Notes: generated by a model not told the origin, from the sequence alone. A stretch of DNA of 55,797 nucleotides from Nostoc punctiforme NIES-2108 (GCA_003326195.1 LXQE01000171.1:1-55797); one strand, 5' to 3'. Shown: positions 9,176 through 17,530, numbered from the stretch's first letter. Made by a program: numbers and translations.

Positions 9176-10480
9176 TTAGTTATCTAGCACCTGATTTGTT
9201 AGCAAAACATTATATTCTTCCCGCCGACGAATTAAGCGATGTCTGTCATTTTCTAGCAAGACTTCCGCCGGCTTAGGACAGTGTAAAAAGTGAGACGACA
9301 TGGCATAACCATAAGCACCGACATCTAAAATGGCAACGATATCACCAATTTTTAGTGCCGGGAGTTGGCAATTTTTCCCCAGATAATCTCGTGAATATGT
9401 GGTATTACCACAAATATCAGTTGTGAATGGATTGTCTGCTTGTTTCCAAGTGATAATTTCTCGGTAGCCGCCGTGTACTGAGGGTACTGAAAGATTAGCA
9501 ACGGTGGTATCAACTCCAACAATCTGTTTTTCTCCTTGCCATTTTACAGAAACAACTTGAGCAAGCAAAGTTGCACATCCAGCGATCGCACTTCGTCCCG
9601 GTTCAATCACCAAATCAATTTTCCGTCCTAAACGAGTAATTCTCTCGGTTAACTCAGCCCCAAATATTTCCCAGTCAAAGGCTGTTTTGTTGTGGTGATA
9701 AGGATAGCCAAAACCACCACCAAAATCTAAATATTCCCAATCTGGTAACTTTTGTGCAATAGCGATTACCTTATCGATCACTTGGGTAAAAGCGGCTGTG
9801 GCGTTAGTTCCCGTCCCTCGATAGAAGTGTAAACCACTCAGCTTTAATCCCACCTCACCAGTTAAAGCGATCGCATCACCAAATTCCTCTGGACGTACAC
9901 CAATACGGCTATCTCCGGTAATTTCCGGCAAATTAAGGCGTAAACCCAGCCGGATAGATTTCTCTCTGCGTCTAGGCAAAACTTCGCAGCACAACTGTAA
10001 TTGAGCGAGGCTATCAAAATTGAGAGTTGTAACTCCCCAATTCAAGACTTGTATCATCTCAGCTTGATTCAAATTACTGCCGCTATAAACAATCTCGCTA
10101 GGATTGAAACCAGCTTGCAATCCTAAATAAATATCTCCTGGCGTATTGGCGTGAAGTCCCCATCCAAAGGAGCGAAAAATTTTTAATAGCGCAACGTTGC
10201 CATTCGTAACACTGGCAAAGCGAAATTGCGTGCGGGGATAACTGACTGCTTTGGTAATCCGCTCAATAGTTTCGCGCAAGCGATCGCCATTATAAACATA
10301 AAGCGGAGAACCGTAGTTATTCAGTAACTCCTGAGCAAGTTCCCTGGAGAATGGGGGAGATGAGGAGATTAATTGCTCACTCCTAACTCCTAACTCCTCA
10401 CTCCTAACTCCCAACTCCTCACTCCTAACTCCCAACTCCTCACTTTTATCTAATCTTGCCATCGCTTGTAATTTCTCCAT
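9176..10480 (-). CDS. LysA-fold (type III PLP decarboxylase-like) protein lacking the PLP lysine
   Basis: About 434 residues with the architecture of diaminopimelate decarboxylase: alanine-racemase-type barrel, then a beta domain. Recognisable motifs are LHFYRGTG, the phosphate-binding FGGGFGYPY, EPGRSAIAG and the C-terminal GAYGYAMSS. The Schiff-base lysine of the usual FA-x-K-A segment is missing: RFASVTNGN has Val91 (codon GTT at 10208-10210) where LysA has Lys. The C-terminal CESxD-type motif is also altered to CGNTTYSRD. It therefore probably does not decarboxylate in the normal way. ATG 10480 is chosen over the TTG upstream; ATG 10462 is also possible. It overlaps the AsnB-like gene by 31 bp, implying coupled translation. 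Residues about 12-36 come from a DNA repeat. Confidence 0.75.
   Translation of the reverse strand: MEKLQAMARLDKSEELGVRSEELGVRSEELGVRSEQLISSSPPFSRELAQELLNNYGSPLYVYNGDRLRETIERITKAVSYPRTQFRFASVTNGNVALLKIFRSFGWGLHANTPGDIYLGLQAGFNPSEIVYSGSNLNQAEMIQVLNWGVTTLNFDSLAQLQLCCEVLPRRREKSIRLGLRLNLPEITGDSRIGVRPEEFGDAIALTGEVGLKLSGLHFYRGTGTNATAAFTQVIDKVIAIAQKLPDWEYLDFGGGFGYPYHHNKTAFDWEIFGAELTERITRLGRKIDLVIEPGRSAIAGCATLLAQVVSVKWQGEKQIVGVDTTVANLSVPSVHGGYREIITWKQADNPFTTDICGNTTYSRDYLGKNCQLPALKIGDIVAILDVGAYGYAMSSHFLHCPKPAEVLLENDRHRLIRRREEYNVLLTNQVLDN
10374..10445 (-). repeat. GAGTTAGGAGT-type tandem repeat inside a coding sequence
   Basis: Three to four copies of a 21-24 bp unit (ACTCCTAACTCCTCACTCCTA-like on the plus strand) encode the peptide repeat SEELGVRS within the N-terminus of the LysA-like protein. 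The same motif appears as an intergenic repeat before pyrR (34831-34897). Confidence 0.8.
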
Positions 10481-12285
10481 AGCCAACGATGTAACCAAAA
10501 GGGATGATCCCAGGATTGTTTACTTAGTTCTTCATTTAAAACGTGCGATCGCCAAAGTTGCCACATAATTAGTAACCAGAGTGTTTCACCAATTCGACGG
10601 CCTTGAATAGCTGCTCCTAGTTTCCCTTCAACGATTTGTGCTGCGATGTGAGGATAAAAGTGATTGTGAGCGCGAAGTCTTTTTGGATTGAGCCAAATGC
10701 CGAGTTGATGCCAAAAATCATTTAAACACCAAGAAGTTAAGGGAACCCCCATACCCCGTTTTTGTCGCCAGACAATTTCGGGTGGCAGCCAATTTTCTAC
10801 AGCCCGTTTGAGGATATATTTTTCACAAGCACCCTGCAAACAGAGTTCTCCAGATAGGCGGAATGTCCATTCAGCTAGAGGTAAATCACAAAAAGGCGAT
10901 CGCACCCATAAACCATGAGCAAACCCCAATGCAGTCGCACGGGGATGGATATTCTGCGCTCCTTTGAGCATCAAACCAGCACGGCGGAGGCGATGTAGCA
11001 AAGATGGGCATTCATTACGATCTAAAGCCGCCAATAGCCAATCTTCAGGATGCAAATTTTGGATCTGTGCATAAACCTCCGGCTGATAAACTTGAGATTC
11101 ATATCCCCTAAGACGGTGAAAGGTGCGGAGATATTGCTGGATAAAAGTTTCTTGTCCGGCGGGATTTTCTGCTTGATAAACACCTGCGGCAATTAAAGGT
11201 TTGTTCGTCCAACCGGCAAATAATTGATCTCCACCTTCGCCATTAAAAATTACCTGAGTTTCCTGACTCGCTCTCTCTGACAGGAGATACAACGGCACAC
11301 ACACGCCATCGCCAAAGGGTAAATCTAATGCTTGCACAGTCGGAATTAGCGCATTCTCGATCGAACTGGGGGTTACTGCAACTTTAACAAGTGGAATTTT
11401 GAGAAACTGGGCGACTTGTTCAGAGTATGGATATTCTGGAATCCCTGCGTTACCAAAATCTAAAGTGTAGGCGCGGACTTTCACCCCTGCTTGTACCAGC
11501 AACGCCGCCACCACTGAAGAATCGAGTCCGCCAGAGAGAAACACCCCGACAGGCTCATCCTTTAAATCGGCAATTTGTCGCTCAATGGAGTTTTTAAGGA
11601 GAGTTTGCAATTCAGTAATTGCTGTAGCTTCATCTGTTAACTGTTCTGGCGCTTCCCGCCACGAGTGGATTTTTTTAGATTCTGGTGTTTTCAGAATACC
11701 TGATTGGCGATCGCTCTGCCAAACTAATTCAGTTCCCGCCGTCACTGCAAATACTCCATTAATGGGAGTTAAGGGTGTTGGAACATAAGAAAAACAGCTA
11801 TAGCCATATAACCCAGGAATGCTAACTTCTGACTGGTGCAAAATCGGTAAAAGTAATTGCAGTTGAGATGCAAACCAAATTATTTGTCCTTGCTGAGTCC
11901 AATACAAAGGCACTTTTCCGAAAGGTTCTCTTCCCAAAATTAGGCAGTTGTTTTCTTGGAGACTTACCCAAGCATCGGGTGAACTAAATAATCCTGATGC
12001 GGAGACGGCAGCAATTTGATTTTGTTGCAGTGGGGGAGTGCCATGAATTCCTATATGAACAACATTCCAGATGGGAGGAGAATAATTTTCCTGTGCAGAA
12101 AACTGACTTTTCAGACCTAACCCCCTAACCCCCTTCCCTAGTAGGGAAGGGGGAAAATTCAAAGCCTCTCCCCTACAAGGGGAGAGGTTTGGAGAGAGGT
12201 TTTCCAAAATACTACTTAACAGCGCTTCCAACTCCTGTTGAGCGCCGTAACCCCAATAGCCAAGAAAGTGATGCGGGATAACCAT
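10450..12285 (-). CDS. Asparagine synthetase B-like amide synthetase without glutaminase cysteine
   Basis: A 611-residue protein with an N-terminal class II amidotransferase-like fold (about 70-190; LGREPFGKVPLYW) and a C-terminal ATP-pyrophosphatase synthetase domain. The PP-loop SGGLDSS is at 251-257, and SPFCDLPLAEW and RQKRGMGVPLTSW near the end match AsnB. The catalytic Cys that follows the start Met in glutamine-dependent enzymes is absent: the protein begins MVIPHH and a stop lies four codons upstream, so no Met-Cys start exists. This resembles beta-lactam synthetase or lasso cyclase homologues, which use the adenylation domain without glutamine hydrolysis. Residues about 28-58 derive from an inserted palindromic repeat. 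It starts 5 bp after the gene at 12291 and overlaps the LysA-like gene. Confidence 0.8.
   Translation of the reverse strand: MVIPHHFLGYWGYGAQQELEALLSSILENLSPNLSPCRGEALNFPPSLLGKGVRGLGLKSQFSAQENYSPPIWNVVHIGIHGTPPLQQNQIAAVSASGLFSSPDAWVSLQENNCLILGREPFGKVPLYWTQQGQIIWFASQLQLLLPILHQSEVSIPGLYGYSCFSYVPTPLTPINGVFAVTAGTELVWQSDRQSGILKTPESKKIHSWREAPEQLTDEATAITELQTLLKNSIERQIADLKDEPVGVFLSGGLDSSVVAALLVQAGVKVRAYTLDFGNAGIPEYPYSEQVAQFLKIPLVKVAVTPSSIENALIPTVQALDLPFGDGVCVPLYLLSERASQETQVIFNGEGGDQLFAGWTNKPLIAAGVYQAENPAGQETFIQQYLRTFHRLRGYESQVYQPEVYAQIQNLHPEDWLLAALDRNECPSLLHRLRRAGLMLKGAQNIHPRATALGFAHGLWVRSPFCDLPLAEWTFRLSGELCLQGACEKYILKRAVENWLPPEIVWRQKRGMGVPLTSWCLNDFWHQLGIWLNPKRLRAHNHFYPHIAAQIVEGKLGAAIQGRRIGETLWLLIMWQLWRSHVLNEELSKQSWDHPFWLHRWLWRNYKRWQD
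12129..12187 (-). repeat. Two palindromes inserted in frame in the AsnB-like gene
   Basis: The first is a perfect inverted repeat with 12-bp arms (CCCCCTTCCCTA, 12129-12140 and 12142-12153). The second has 10-bp arms CCTCTCCCCT/AGGGGAGAGG (12165-12174 and 12178-12187) with a 3-nt loop. This double-hairpin element is normally intergenic in these genomes; here it keeps the frame and encodes about residues 33-53. Confidence 0.85.
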
Positions 12286-12290
12286 CTGGA

Positions 12291-12914
12291 CTATTTAACT
12301 TCAAAGGTTGCATCGCTAATCTGCCGACCTTCTAGAAACATCTGCACCTGCCAATTGCCAACAGTTGCAGCCGGGTTAATAGTGTAGCGACACTGGGTAT
12401 CCCAGACAGACGTATTAATCTCGCGGGTTTGATAGTTGTTTTGCTTGACAATTTGACCGCTTGGGTCAATCCAATTACAAGAGAGAGACAGCTTTTTACC
12501 CAAAGGTGCATCCTTTAAGGTGACACGATACAACACTTCTGGATTGGTTTGGCGAGAAATTGTCTTTAAGTCGCCGCCATTATCTTGTGTTAAAGTGATG
12601 CGGTCTTGTTGAGTAGAAACACGGGAAAGTGTAGAACTTTGCTGCTGCATGAAAAATATTGTAGATGCGATCGCAACTACTATAACTGCCACCACTCCAG
12701 AGGTAATCCATCGATTCCGGCGTTGCTGTACCTCCAGTGCTTGGCGGCGATTTAACTGAATCAGCGCTTCATCTAGTAACTCTGGCGGTAAATTCAACTC
12801 CTGTAAAATTTCTCTCACCTGCTGTTGATCTAGTTCCGCTTCCCGACGCAATTGCAGACCTTCTACTTCTGTAACTATTTGTGATAATTGCTCTTGAGTC
12901 AGTCGCTGCGTCAT
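12291..12914 (-). CDS. Small single-pass membrane protein, unknown function
   Basis: A 207-residue protein not recognised. Residues 1-65 are charged and helical (Gln- and Glu-rich, possible coiled coil with LQELNLPPELLDEAL). One membrane helix follows at about 68-90. The C-terminal 110 residues are predicted to be outside the cytoplasm and beta-rich, with two Cys (LSCNWIDPSG and WDTQCRY) that could pair. It is the first gene of the leftward cluster with the AsnB-like and LysA-like genes, the gap to the next start being only 5 bp, so a shared role is likely but unknown. Confidence 0.65.
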   Translation of the reverse strand: MTQRLTQEQLSQIVTEVEGLQLRREAELDQQQVREILQELNLPPELLDEALIQLNRRQALEVQQRRNRWITSGVVAVIVVAIASTIFFMQQQSSTLSRVSTQQDRITLTQDNGGDLKTISRQTNPEVLYRVTLKDAPLGKKLSLSCNWIDPSGQIVKQNNYQTREINTSVWDTQCRYTINPAATVGNWQVQMFLEGRQISDATFEVK

Positions 12915-13076
12915 AGCTTAACTCCTGTTGAAAAATTTGATTGTGATCGCTAATTACGTGTAATCAGAAGAACTTTGAACTTTATATATTAGATATCTCA
13001 CTTTTGTAAGTACATCATAAGCTACAAAAAAAGGTTGTTGTTTTCCAGATTCTTTCTGAGATACTTTTGTAAACAC

Positions 13077-13170
13077 AGACGCGATTCATCGCGTCTCTAC
13101 TCAATACTCTTTCTTGTACAGACGCGATTCATCGCGTCTCTGATTCATCGCGGATTCATCGCATCTCTAT
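13077..13170. repeat. AGACGCGATTCATCGCGTCT palindromes, two copies plus remnants
   Basis: Perfect 8-bp arms AGACGCGA/TCGCGTCT with a TTCA loop at 13077-13096 and 13120-13139, followed by degenerate pieces to 13170. A diverged copy lies at 29301-29319. It sits directly before the VOC gene in the gap with the divergent membrane-protein gene. Confidence 0.85.
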
Positions 13171-13189
13171 TCCTAACTCAGCACTGATT

Positions 13190-14221
13190 ATGACTCACGA
13201 ACAACAAACCGCTATTGAAGGTATCTATGAAGTCTGCATCGGCATTCCAGAGCCAATTTCTGCAATTCACTATTGGGAGCAATTTGGCTATCGCATTGGT
13301 GAAGCGGGTGAATTAACCGCAGATGTAGCCCATCAATTATATGGGGTGAATTCGTCTTTACGCTCAATTCGCCTCTACCACCAAAATGCAGATCATGGTT
13401 TGATTCGGCTGATGGTTTGGCAAAATCCCACCAATGAAGGTTTGGGAATAGCGTCAATGAAAATTAAGGGAAATCGCTGGGCAACAAGTTTAACTACGGA
13501 TGTCTTGAGTATTTTAAATCATATAGAGGATGCAAAGGCAGCAGGTTTCCCTATTAGATACTCTAGCCCTTATTGGGAAGTCATCTACAACAAAGATAGA
13601 AAAAGCCGCCCTTTTCTTGAGCCAGCAGTTGGTGTGCGAGAAATGTTACTGCTGCAACCCTTAGCTAGACAAGTTTTGTTTCAACGGTTTGGCTATACAC
13701 TACCGCATTACGGACAAGTTAACCAGAATGCGGCACTCAAGACTAGTCAGTTTACGCACATGGGGATTATTGTTCAAGATGACAGCAAAGAAACCCTGAA
13801 GTTTTATGAAGAAGTTTTGGGTTTGCTACGTGTGCGGGATGATGTCGAAACTAGCTATGAATCTTCGCCAGCAGGTAAAGATATTTTTGACCTTAATCCT
13901 GGTGAAAAGTTTATTGTCACTACCTTTGACGATCCTCGTTCTTCTAAGTCTGACCTGATGGCTACACGTAGTGGTAGACTTTATATCGTTCGATTTCCAG
14001 AATTTATTAATTTAGAATCACGCTTTGAAGCCGCCCAACCAGGTAGCTTTGGTATGTCTTTATATACCTATCGGGTTAAGGGAATACAGGAATATTGCGA
14101 TCGCATCAAGACGAGTACTGCACAAAAAGTTACAGACGTTATTAGTAATGAATTTGGCGAGACAAGTTTCTCTTTTATCGCACCAGATGGCTATTTCTGG
14201 ACTTTGCTAGAAGGTAATTAA
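13190..14221 (+). CDS. VOC (glyoxalase/dioxygenase superfamily) protein
   Basis: A 343-residue protein with two vicinal-oxygen-chelate modules, about 12-160 and 185-340. The second is clearer: FTHMGIIVQDDSKETLKFYEEVLGL opens a glyoxalase-type module and SFSFIAPDGYFWTLLEG closes it, giving candidate metal ligands His near 189 and Glu near 341. The family includes glyoxalase I, ring-cleaving dioxygenases and resistance proteins; the substrate here is unknown. It is divergent from the AsnB-like cluster and no membrane or signal segment is visible. Confidence 0.75.
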   Translation: MTHEQQTAIEGIYEVCIGIPEPISAIHYWEQFGYRIGEAGELTADVAHQLYGVNSSLRSIRLYHQNADHGLIRLMVWQNPTNEGLGIASMKIKGNRWATSLTTDVLSILNHIEDAKAAGFPIRYSSPYWEVIYNKDRKSRPFLEPAVGVREMLLLQPLARQVLFQRFGYTLPHYGQVNQNAALKTSQFTHMGIIVQDDSKETLKFYEEVLGLLRVRDDVETSYESSPAGKDIFDLNPGEKFIVTTFDDPRSSKSDLMATRSGRLYIVRFPEFINLESRFEAAQPGSFGMSLYTYRVKGIQEYCDRIKTSTAQKVTDVISNEFGETSFSFIAPDGYFWTLLEGN

Positions 14222-14527
14222 CTAGACATCTGACGAAGAAGAATGTAGATACGCAAAATTTCGCGTCTATTACTTGTTACCTGTAACTACTAGAATCAAC
14301 ATGACGAAAAAGAAGACTTCTTGCAAAAGCCAAAAAACAGCCCGAAAATAAATTTTCGGGCTAATAACTCAATTTGTTTAAAACTAGCTAATCAGATTAG
14401 TTTTAGTCTGCTTCAACCGAATTGAGTTATTAGCTAGAGGCTTGAGTCTCTAGCTGTTCAAGTATTTTTACAATAGTATTTTTGCAATGGATTTAATAAA
14501 AATTCCCAATACCTCCTTTCCATTAGT
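14222..14527. other. Gap between convergent genes, filled by stacked hairpins
   Basis: About 306 bp between the convergent VOC gene and the gene at 14528. Apart from the hairpins at 14339-14454 it holds an AGACTTCTTGCAAAAG motif near 14313 that recurs in the repeat element at 15012. Confidence 0.6.
14339..14454. terminator. Cluster of nested inverted repeats, probable bidirectional terminator
   Basis: Three stems. The first is AGCCCGAAAAT/ATTTTCGGGCT (14339-14362, 11 bp, 2-nt loop). The second is CTAATAACTCAATT with its complement (14361-14374 and 14420-14433, 14 bp), enclosing an inner AAAACTA/TAGTTTT hairpin. The third is GCTAGAG/CTCTAGC (14433-14454), followed by T-rich sequence. Neighbouring stems share their border bases, so they compete. 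Position between convergent genes suggests termination on both strands; a structured RNA cannot be excluded. Confidence 0.6.
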
Positions 14528-14782
14528 TTAAATTTCTGTATTTCCGCCAATAGAGAGTTGTTTTTTGCTATATTTCAACTCTTTCCAGAGTGACTTAATT
14601 TGCTGGTAAGCCTCTTCCTGAGACAATTTTCCCCCAGTTTCTAGGCAAGTGATGTAACTAATTTTTTGAGAGAATTCTTGGAGGTTAGCATTAAACATTA
14701 AGTTCTCTGGCTGAAATTTACCGTAATACCGACTACGAGGGTAAAGAAAGCTGTTTTTGTCTTGTGAGTTAGGTTGTGTCAT
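14528..14782 (-). CDS. Small conserved cyanobacterial protein (DUF7219-like)
   Basis: An 84-residue soluble protein resembling a cyanobacteria-specific family I recall as DUF7219. Typical features are the N-terminal FLYPRSRYYGKF box and the stretch NANLQEFSQKISYITCLETGGKLS, followed by a helical EEAYQQIKSLWKELK. A GAGAGA ribosome-binding site lies upstream of the ATG. Function unknown. It stands alone, followed on its 3' side by the hairpin cluster and preceded by a repeat-filled gap. Confidence 0.75.
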   Translation of the reverse strand: MTQPNSQDKNSFLYPRSRYYGKFQPENLMFNANLQEFSQKISYITCLETGGKLSQEEAYQQIKSLWKELKYSKKQLSIGGNTEI

Positions 14783-14966
14783 AAGTTTTCTCTCTCTAAT
14801 TCTTTCTTAAATTTATAAACTATAATTTCTCTCTGTGTGTATATACACAGGATAAAATTTAACTTCCTGAAGTAAGGAGTTTATTTTTTAGCCCAGATAA
14901 TAGGATAAGGCAGAAGAACAGGTAATTAACTGTGGAAAATACTGAAATAATTGCCTCATCTACCAA

Positions 14967-15148
14967 AAGGAGTAAGTAAAATGGCATATTGCTTGTGGAA
15001 AACACGAAAAGAGACCTCTTGCAAAAGTGCGTTTTGCACTCTCGTGGAAAAAGGGAAAAGGGAAGGGGAAAATACAAAGCCTTTACCCTGTTCCCCTTTT
15101 CTCGACTTCTGCAAGAAGTCTAAGGAGTAAGTGAAATAGCATTTTGCT
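14967..15148. repeat. Inverted-repeat element flanked by 27-bp direct repeats
   Basis: Direct repeats AAGGAGTAAGT... at 14967-14993 and 15122-15148 match at 24 of 27 positions. Inside them lies an inverted pair AGACCTCTTGCA (15012-15023) and TGCAAGAAGTCT (15110-15121), 11 of 12 matching. This looks like a small non-autonomous element, or a repeat block duplicated around one. Confidence 0.6.
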
Positions 15149-15413
15149 GATTAAACTCAACTTGCTTAAATGCGGCTCAAATAATATCATGCCCGCAGAA
15201 TTAATTATGATTACCATAGTCTTTAGGCAATACGGTTCAGTTAAGGCTAAAACTCTTTGTCAAAGTCAATTTTTTTTACGAACCACAGAGGCGCAGAGGG
15301 CACTGAGAGAAGAAAGCAATGCTTAACTGAACTGTATTGAGTCTTTAGGGACTGACAAAAAATAAATTATCCCAAATTATTTGTAGATTTGTAGAGGCGC
15401 AAAGCCTTGCATA

Positions 15414-15611
15414 GGTGTCAAATTAACGTGAAAGCCATCCTAAAAAAAGCTTTTAGATATTGTCTCGTTGTCTTGTTCCCAGTCAGAGACTGGGAATGCC
15501 GTCCTTGGGGCCGCCGCCTCCCTTGCTGGCGGCAGAGCCGCAATTGAAGTGCATTTCTAGCCCAGAGGCTGGAAACGAGATTTGACAAGGCTTTTAGCTT
15601 AAGTTGACACC
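15414..15611. mobile_element. MITE-like element, about 198 bp
   Basis: The ends form an imperfect 23-bp terminal inverted repeat (GGTGTCAA...AAAGCC at 15414-15436 against 15589-15611, 19 of 23 matching). A second inverted pair TCTCGTT/AACGAGA lies inside (15463-15469 and 15574-15580). It contains no gene. It splits what looks like a GCGCAAG...CTTGCGC palindrome: left half from 15391, right half to about 15632. No clear target duplication is visible. Confidence 0.6.
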
Positions 15612-15638
15612 AATGAAGGTCTTGCGCCCCTACGTACC

Positions 15639-15675
15639 CTGCGGGACGCTTACGCGAACGCGGAGCGTCTCGCAG
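15639..15675. repeat. Dispersed palindrome CTGCGGGACGCT/AGCGTCTCGCAG
   Basis: 12-bp arms with one mismatch around a 13-nt GC-rich loop. It is followed about 35 bp later by the 3' end of the TpsB gene. The sequence matches a family common between Nostoc genes. Confidence 0.75.
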
Positions 15676-15709
15676 AGATGGGATGTTTTTTTAACTGAAA
15701 GTCCCTTAG

Positions 15710-17530
15710 CTAGGGTTGATAGCGAAGGCTAAAGTAAAAGCCATCATCCTGAGCGTTATTACCACGATCGCTCAGATCGATAAATGGAAATCCATAATCG
15801 AGCCGCAAAAAGAGATTATCAATTCCCATTGCCTGATTCCATAATAATCCTAAGCCTGCGCCCACTAAAAAAGTTTGATTGGGTAGCGGATTGGGATTAT
15901 CAGACTGATTCCAGACGGCTCCCATGTCTAGAAATGGCGCAATTTGAATTGTAGAGAATCCAGATTCATTACGCTGGACTGTAAACCGATCTTCGATCGC
16001 TACCCGAAATCCATTATCCCCAGAACGAATATTTTGGCGATATCCCCTTACCGATTGTCCACCGCCAATCACAAATTGCTGCGAAGGTAAAAGGCTATCT
16101 GGTGTAAGCTGTAAGTCTGCTTGGATAAGCAATAGATGATCGTTGCCCAGTTGCTGCACGCGCTGTATTTGACCTAGCCAACTGAAAAAACGACCATCGG
16201 GTATGGGGTCATTGTTGATAGTTGCATCTAATATATCAACGCCAAAATTAAATTGCGATCGCAAAAACCAAGCTCCTTGAGGTTCGCGCCTGATATAATC
16301 TTGACCAAATTTAATTACACTGGTGCGGCTAACGCCATTGGCATCAGGCCCAATGCCAAAGGGGGTTGCGAGGTTATCAAAAAGGAAGGTTTGACCATCT
16401 TGATAGGTAAATCCCAAGGATAGGGCAAATTCTTCTCTGGGCGATCGCATCAATGGCTGACGATAATTGATTTCATAAAGATCCTGGTTTGCCCGAATTT
16501 CAAAGGCATCAAAGGGTGGCTCAGTAATTTCGTTGCGATTAAATGCGGCTCGAATCTGCACTTTGCCGTTCATGGCGTTCACGGGAACCTGATAACTAAA
16601 ATCAAAGGCATCGGAACCACCAGAGAGTGTATGGTAATAGGAGCCAGCTAACTCATCTCCCATACCAGTTAAATTGCGCGATCGCAATTCAACACCCAAT
16701 CTTTCCGCTCCAATACTGGGAGGCGAATAATTATCTACACCCAAACTACCAATTAAAGTTTTTGCTTCTTCAACTCTGACAACGAGAATACTTTGAGCAA
16801 CTTTACCCGTTGGACGCAAACTCGCTTCTACATTTGTAAATAAGGGATCGAGTCGCAACAATTTCAGTTGTTCTTCGAGCTTAACAGTATTGAGAGGAAT
16901 ACCAGCACCTAGTTGGATGCGACTACGAATATAAGATGGGTTTAATCGCCGCGTCCCTTGGATATCAATCTCTGTCAAACGCCCTTCCAACACCCGAATT
17001 ACCACAACACCATCTGCAATACTAGATTTTTGAGTGTCTGGAATTGCTCTGGAATTTATATAGCCTTTATTTAGGTAAAGCTGAGTAACAGCATCTGCGG
17101 CTTGTCTGATTTCTTCTAAAGTTAAGTCCCGTTCTTCAAACGGTTTCACTACTGGATTAAAGTCATTTTTATTAAAAACTGTGCTACCTACAACCTGAAT
17201 TTTGCGAACCCGAATGCGTTGTGGTATTTCTGGTTGTGGGTTCGGGTTAGTTACCGGGGCAGATTGTGTTTCCTGTACTATTTGTAACTCTAACTGACTG
17301 CTATTTTGAACCGAGTCCGGTGTAAAAATATTAGCTCTAGCTCTCAGTCCATTTGCAGTTACAATCCAGACCGCAGGCAGAATTAACAAGCCGCACCGAA
17401 AGCTGAAACTGTGCTTACTCCATGTATTAGTTGCCAAACTCCGCCAAGTGTCTAACTGATGAGATAAATAGACAATTTTTTGCTGAGTCGTTGCTCTAGG
17501 CTGAACACCAGTTTCTGTTTCTTTTCTCAT
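15710..17530 (-). CDS. TpsB outer-membrane transporter (ShlB/FhaC/HecB family)
   Basis: A 606-residue two-partner-secretion translocator. Order: a hydrophobic export segment at about 43-66 after an unusually long N-terminal extension, a Pro-rich linker, a POTRA-2 domain and a second POTRA at about 105-255 (IRVRKIQVVGSTVF, then EGRLTEIDIQGTRRL), and a C-terminal beta-barrel (about 265-606). The barrel carries the VRGYRQN motif of the L6 loop that reaches into the pore, and ends in an aromatic strand (FYFSLRYQP). It should export the TpsA passenger encoded divergently, 207 bp away. The intergenic region should hold both promoters. Confidence 0.92.
   Translation of the reverse strand: MRKETETGVQPRATTQQKIVYLSHQLDTWRSLATNTWSKHSFSFRCGLLILPAVWIVTANGLRARANIFTPDSVQNSSQLELQIVQETQSAPVTNPNPQPEIPQRIRVRKIQVVGSTVFNKNDFNPVVKPFEERDLTLEEIRQAADAVTQLYLNKGYINSRAIPDTQKSSIADGVVVIRVLEGRLTEIDIQGTRRLNPSYIRSRIQLGAGIPLNTVKLEEQLKLLRLDPLFTNVEASLRPTGKVAQSILVVRVEEAKTLIGSLGVDNYSPPSIGAERLGVELRSRNLTGMGDELAGSYYHTLSGGSDAFDFSYQVPVNAMNGKVQIRAAFNRNEITEPPFDAFEIRANQDLYEINYRQPLMRSPREEFALSLGFTYQDGQTFLFDNLATPFGIGPDANGVSRTSVIKFGQDYIRREPQGAWFLRSQFNFGVDILDATINNDPIPDGRFFSWLGQIQRVQQLGNDHLLLIQADLQLTPDSLLPSQQFVIGGGQSVRGYRQNIRSGDNGFRVAIEDRFTVQRNESGFSTIQIAPFLDMGAVWNQSDNPNPLPNQTFLVGAGLGLLWNQAMGIDNLFLRLDYGFPFIDLSDRGNNAQDDGFYFSLRYQP

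Larger units (their letters stand above)
14783..15709. other. Repeat-filled gap, no genes
   Basis: About 930 bp with no credible gene. It carries the inverted-repeat element at 14967-15148, an AACCACAGAGGCGCAGAGG-type dispersed repeat near 15281, the MITE-like element at 15414-15611 and the palindrome at 15639-15675. Short open frames here consist of repeat sequence. Confidence 0.7.

Noticed and set aside
14859..15326. Short frames in the gap after the small cyanobacterial gene
   Set aside because: They translate dispersed repeat DNA.
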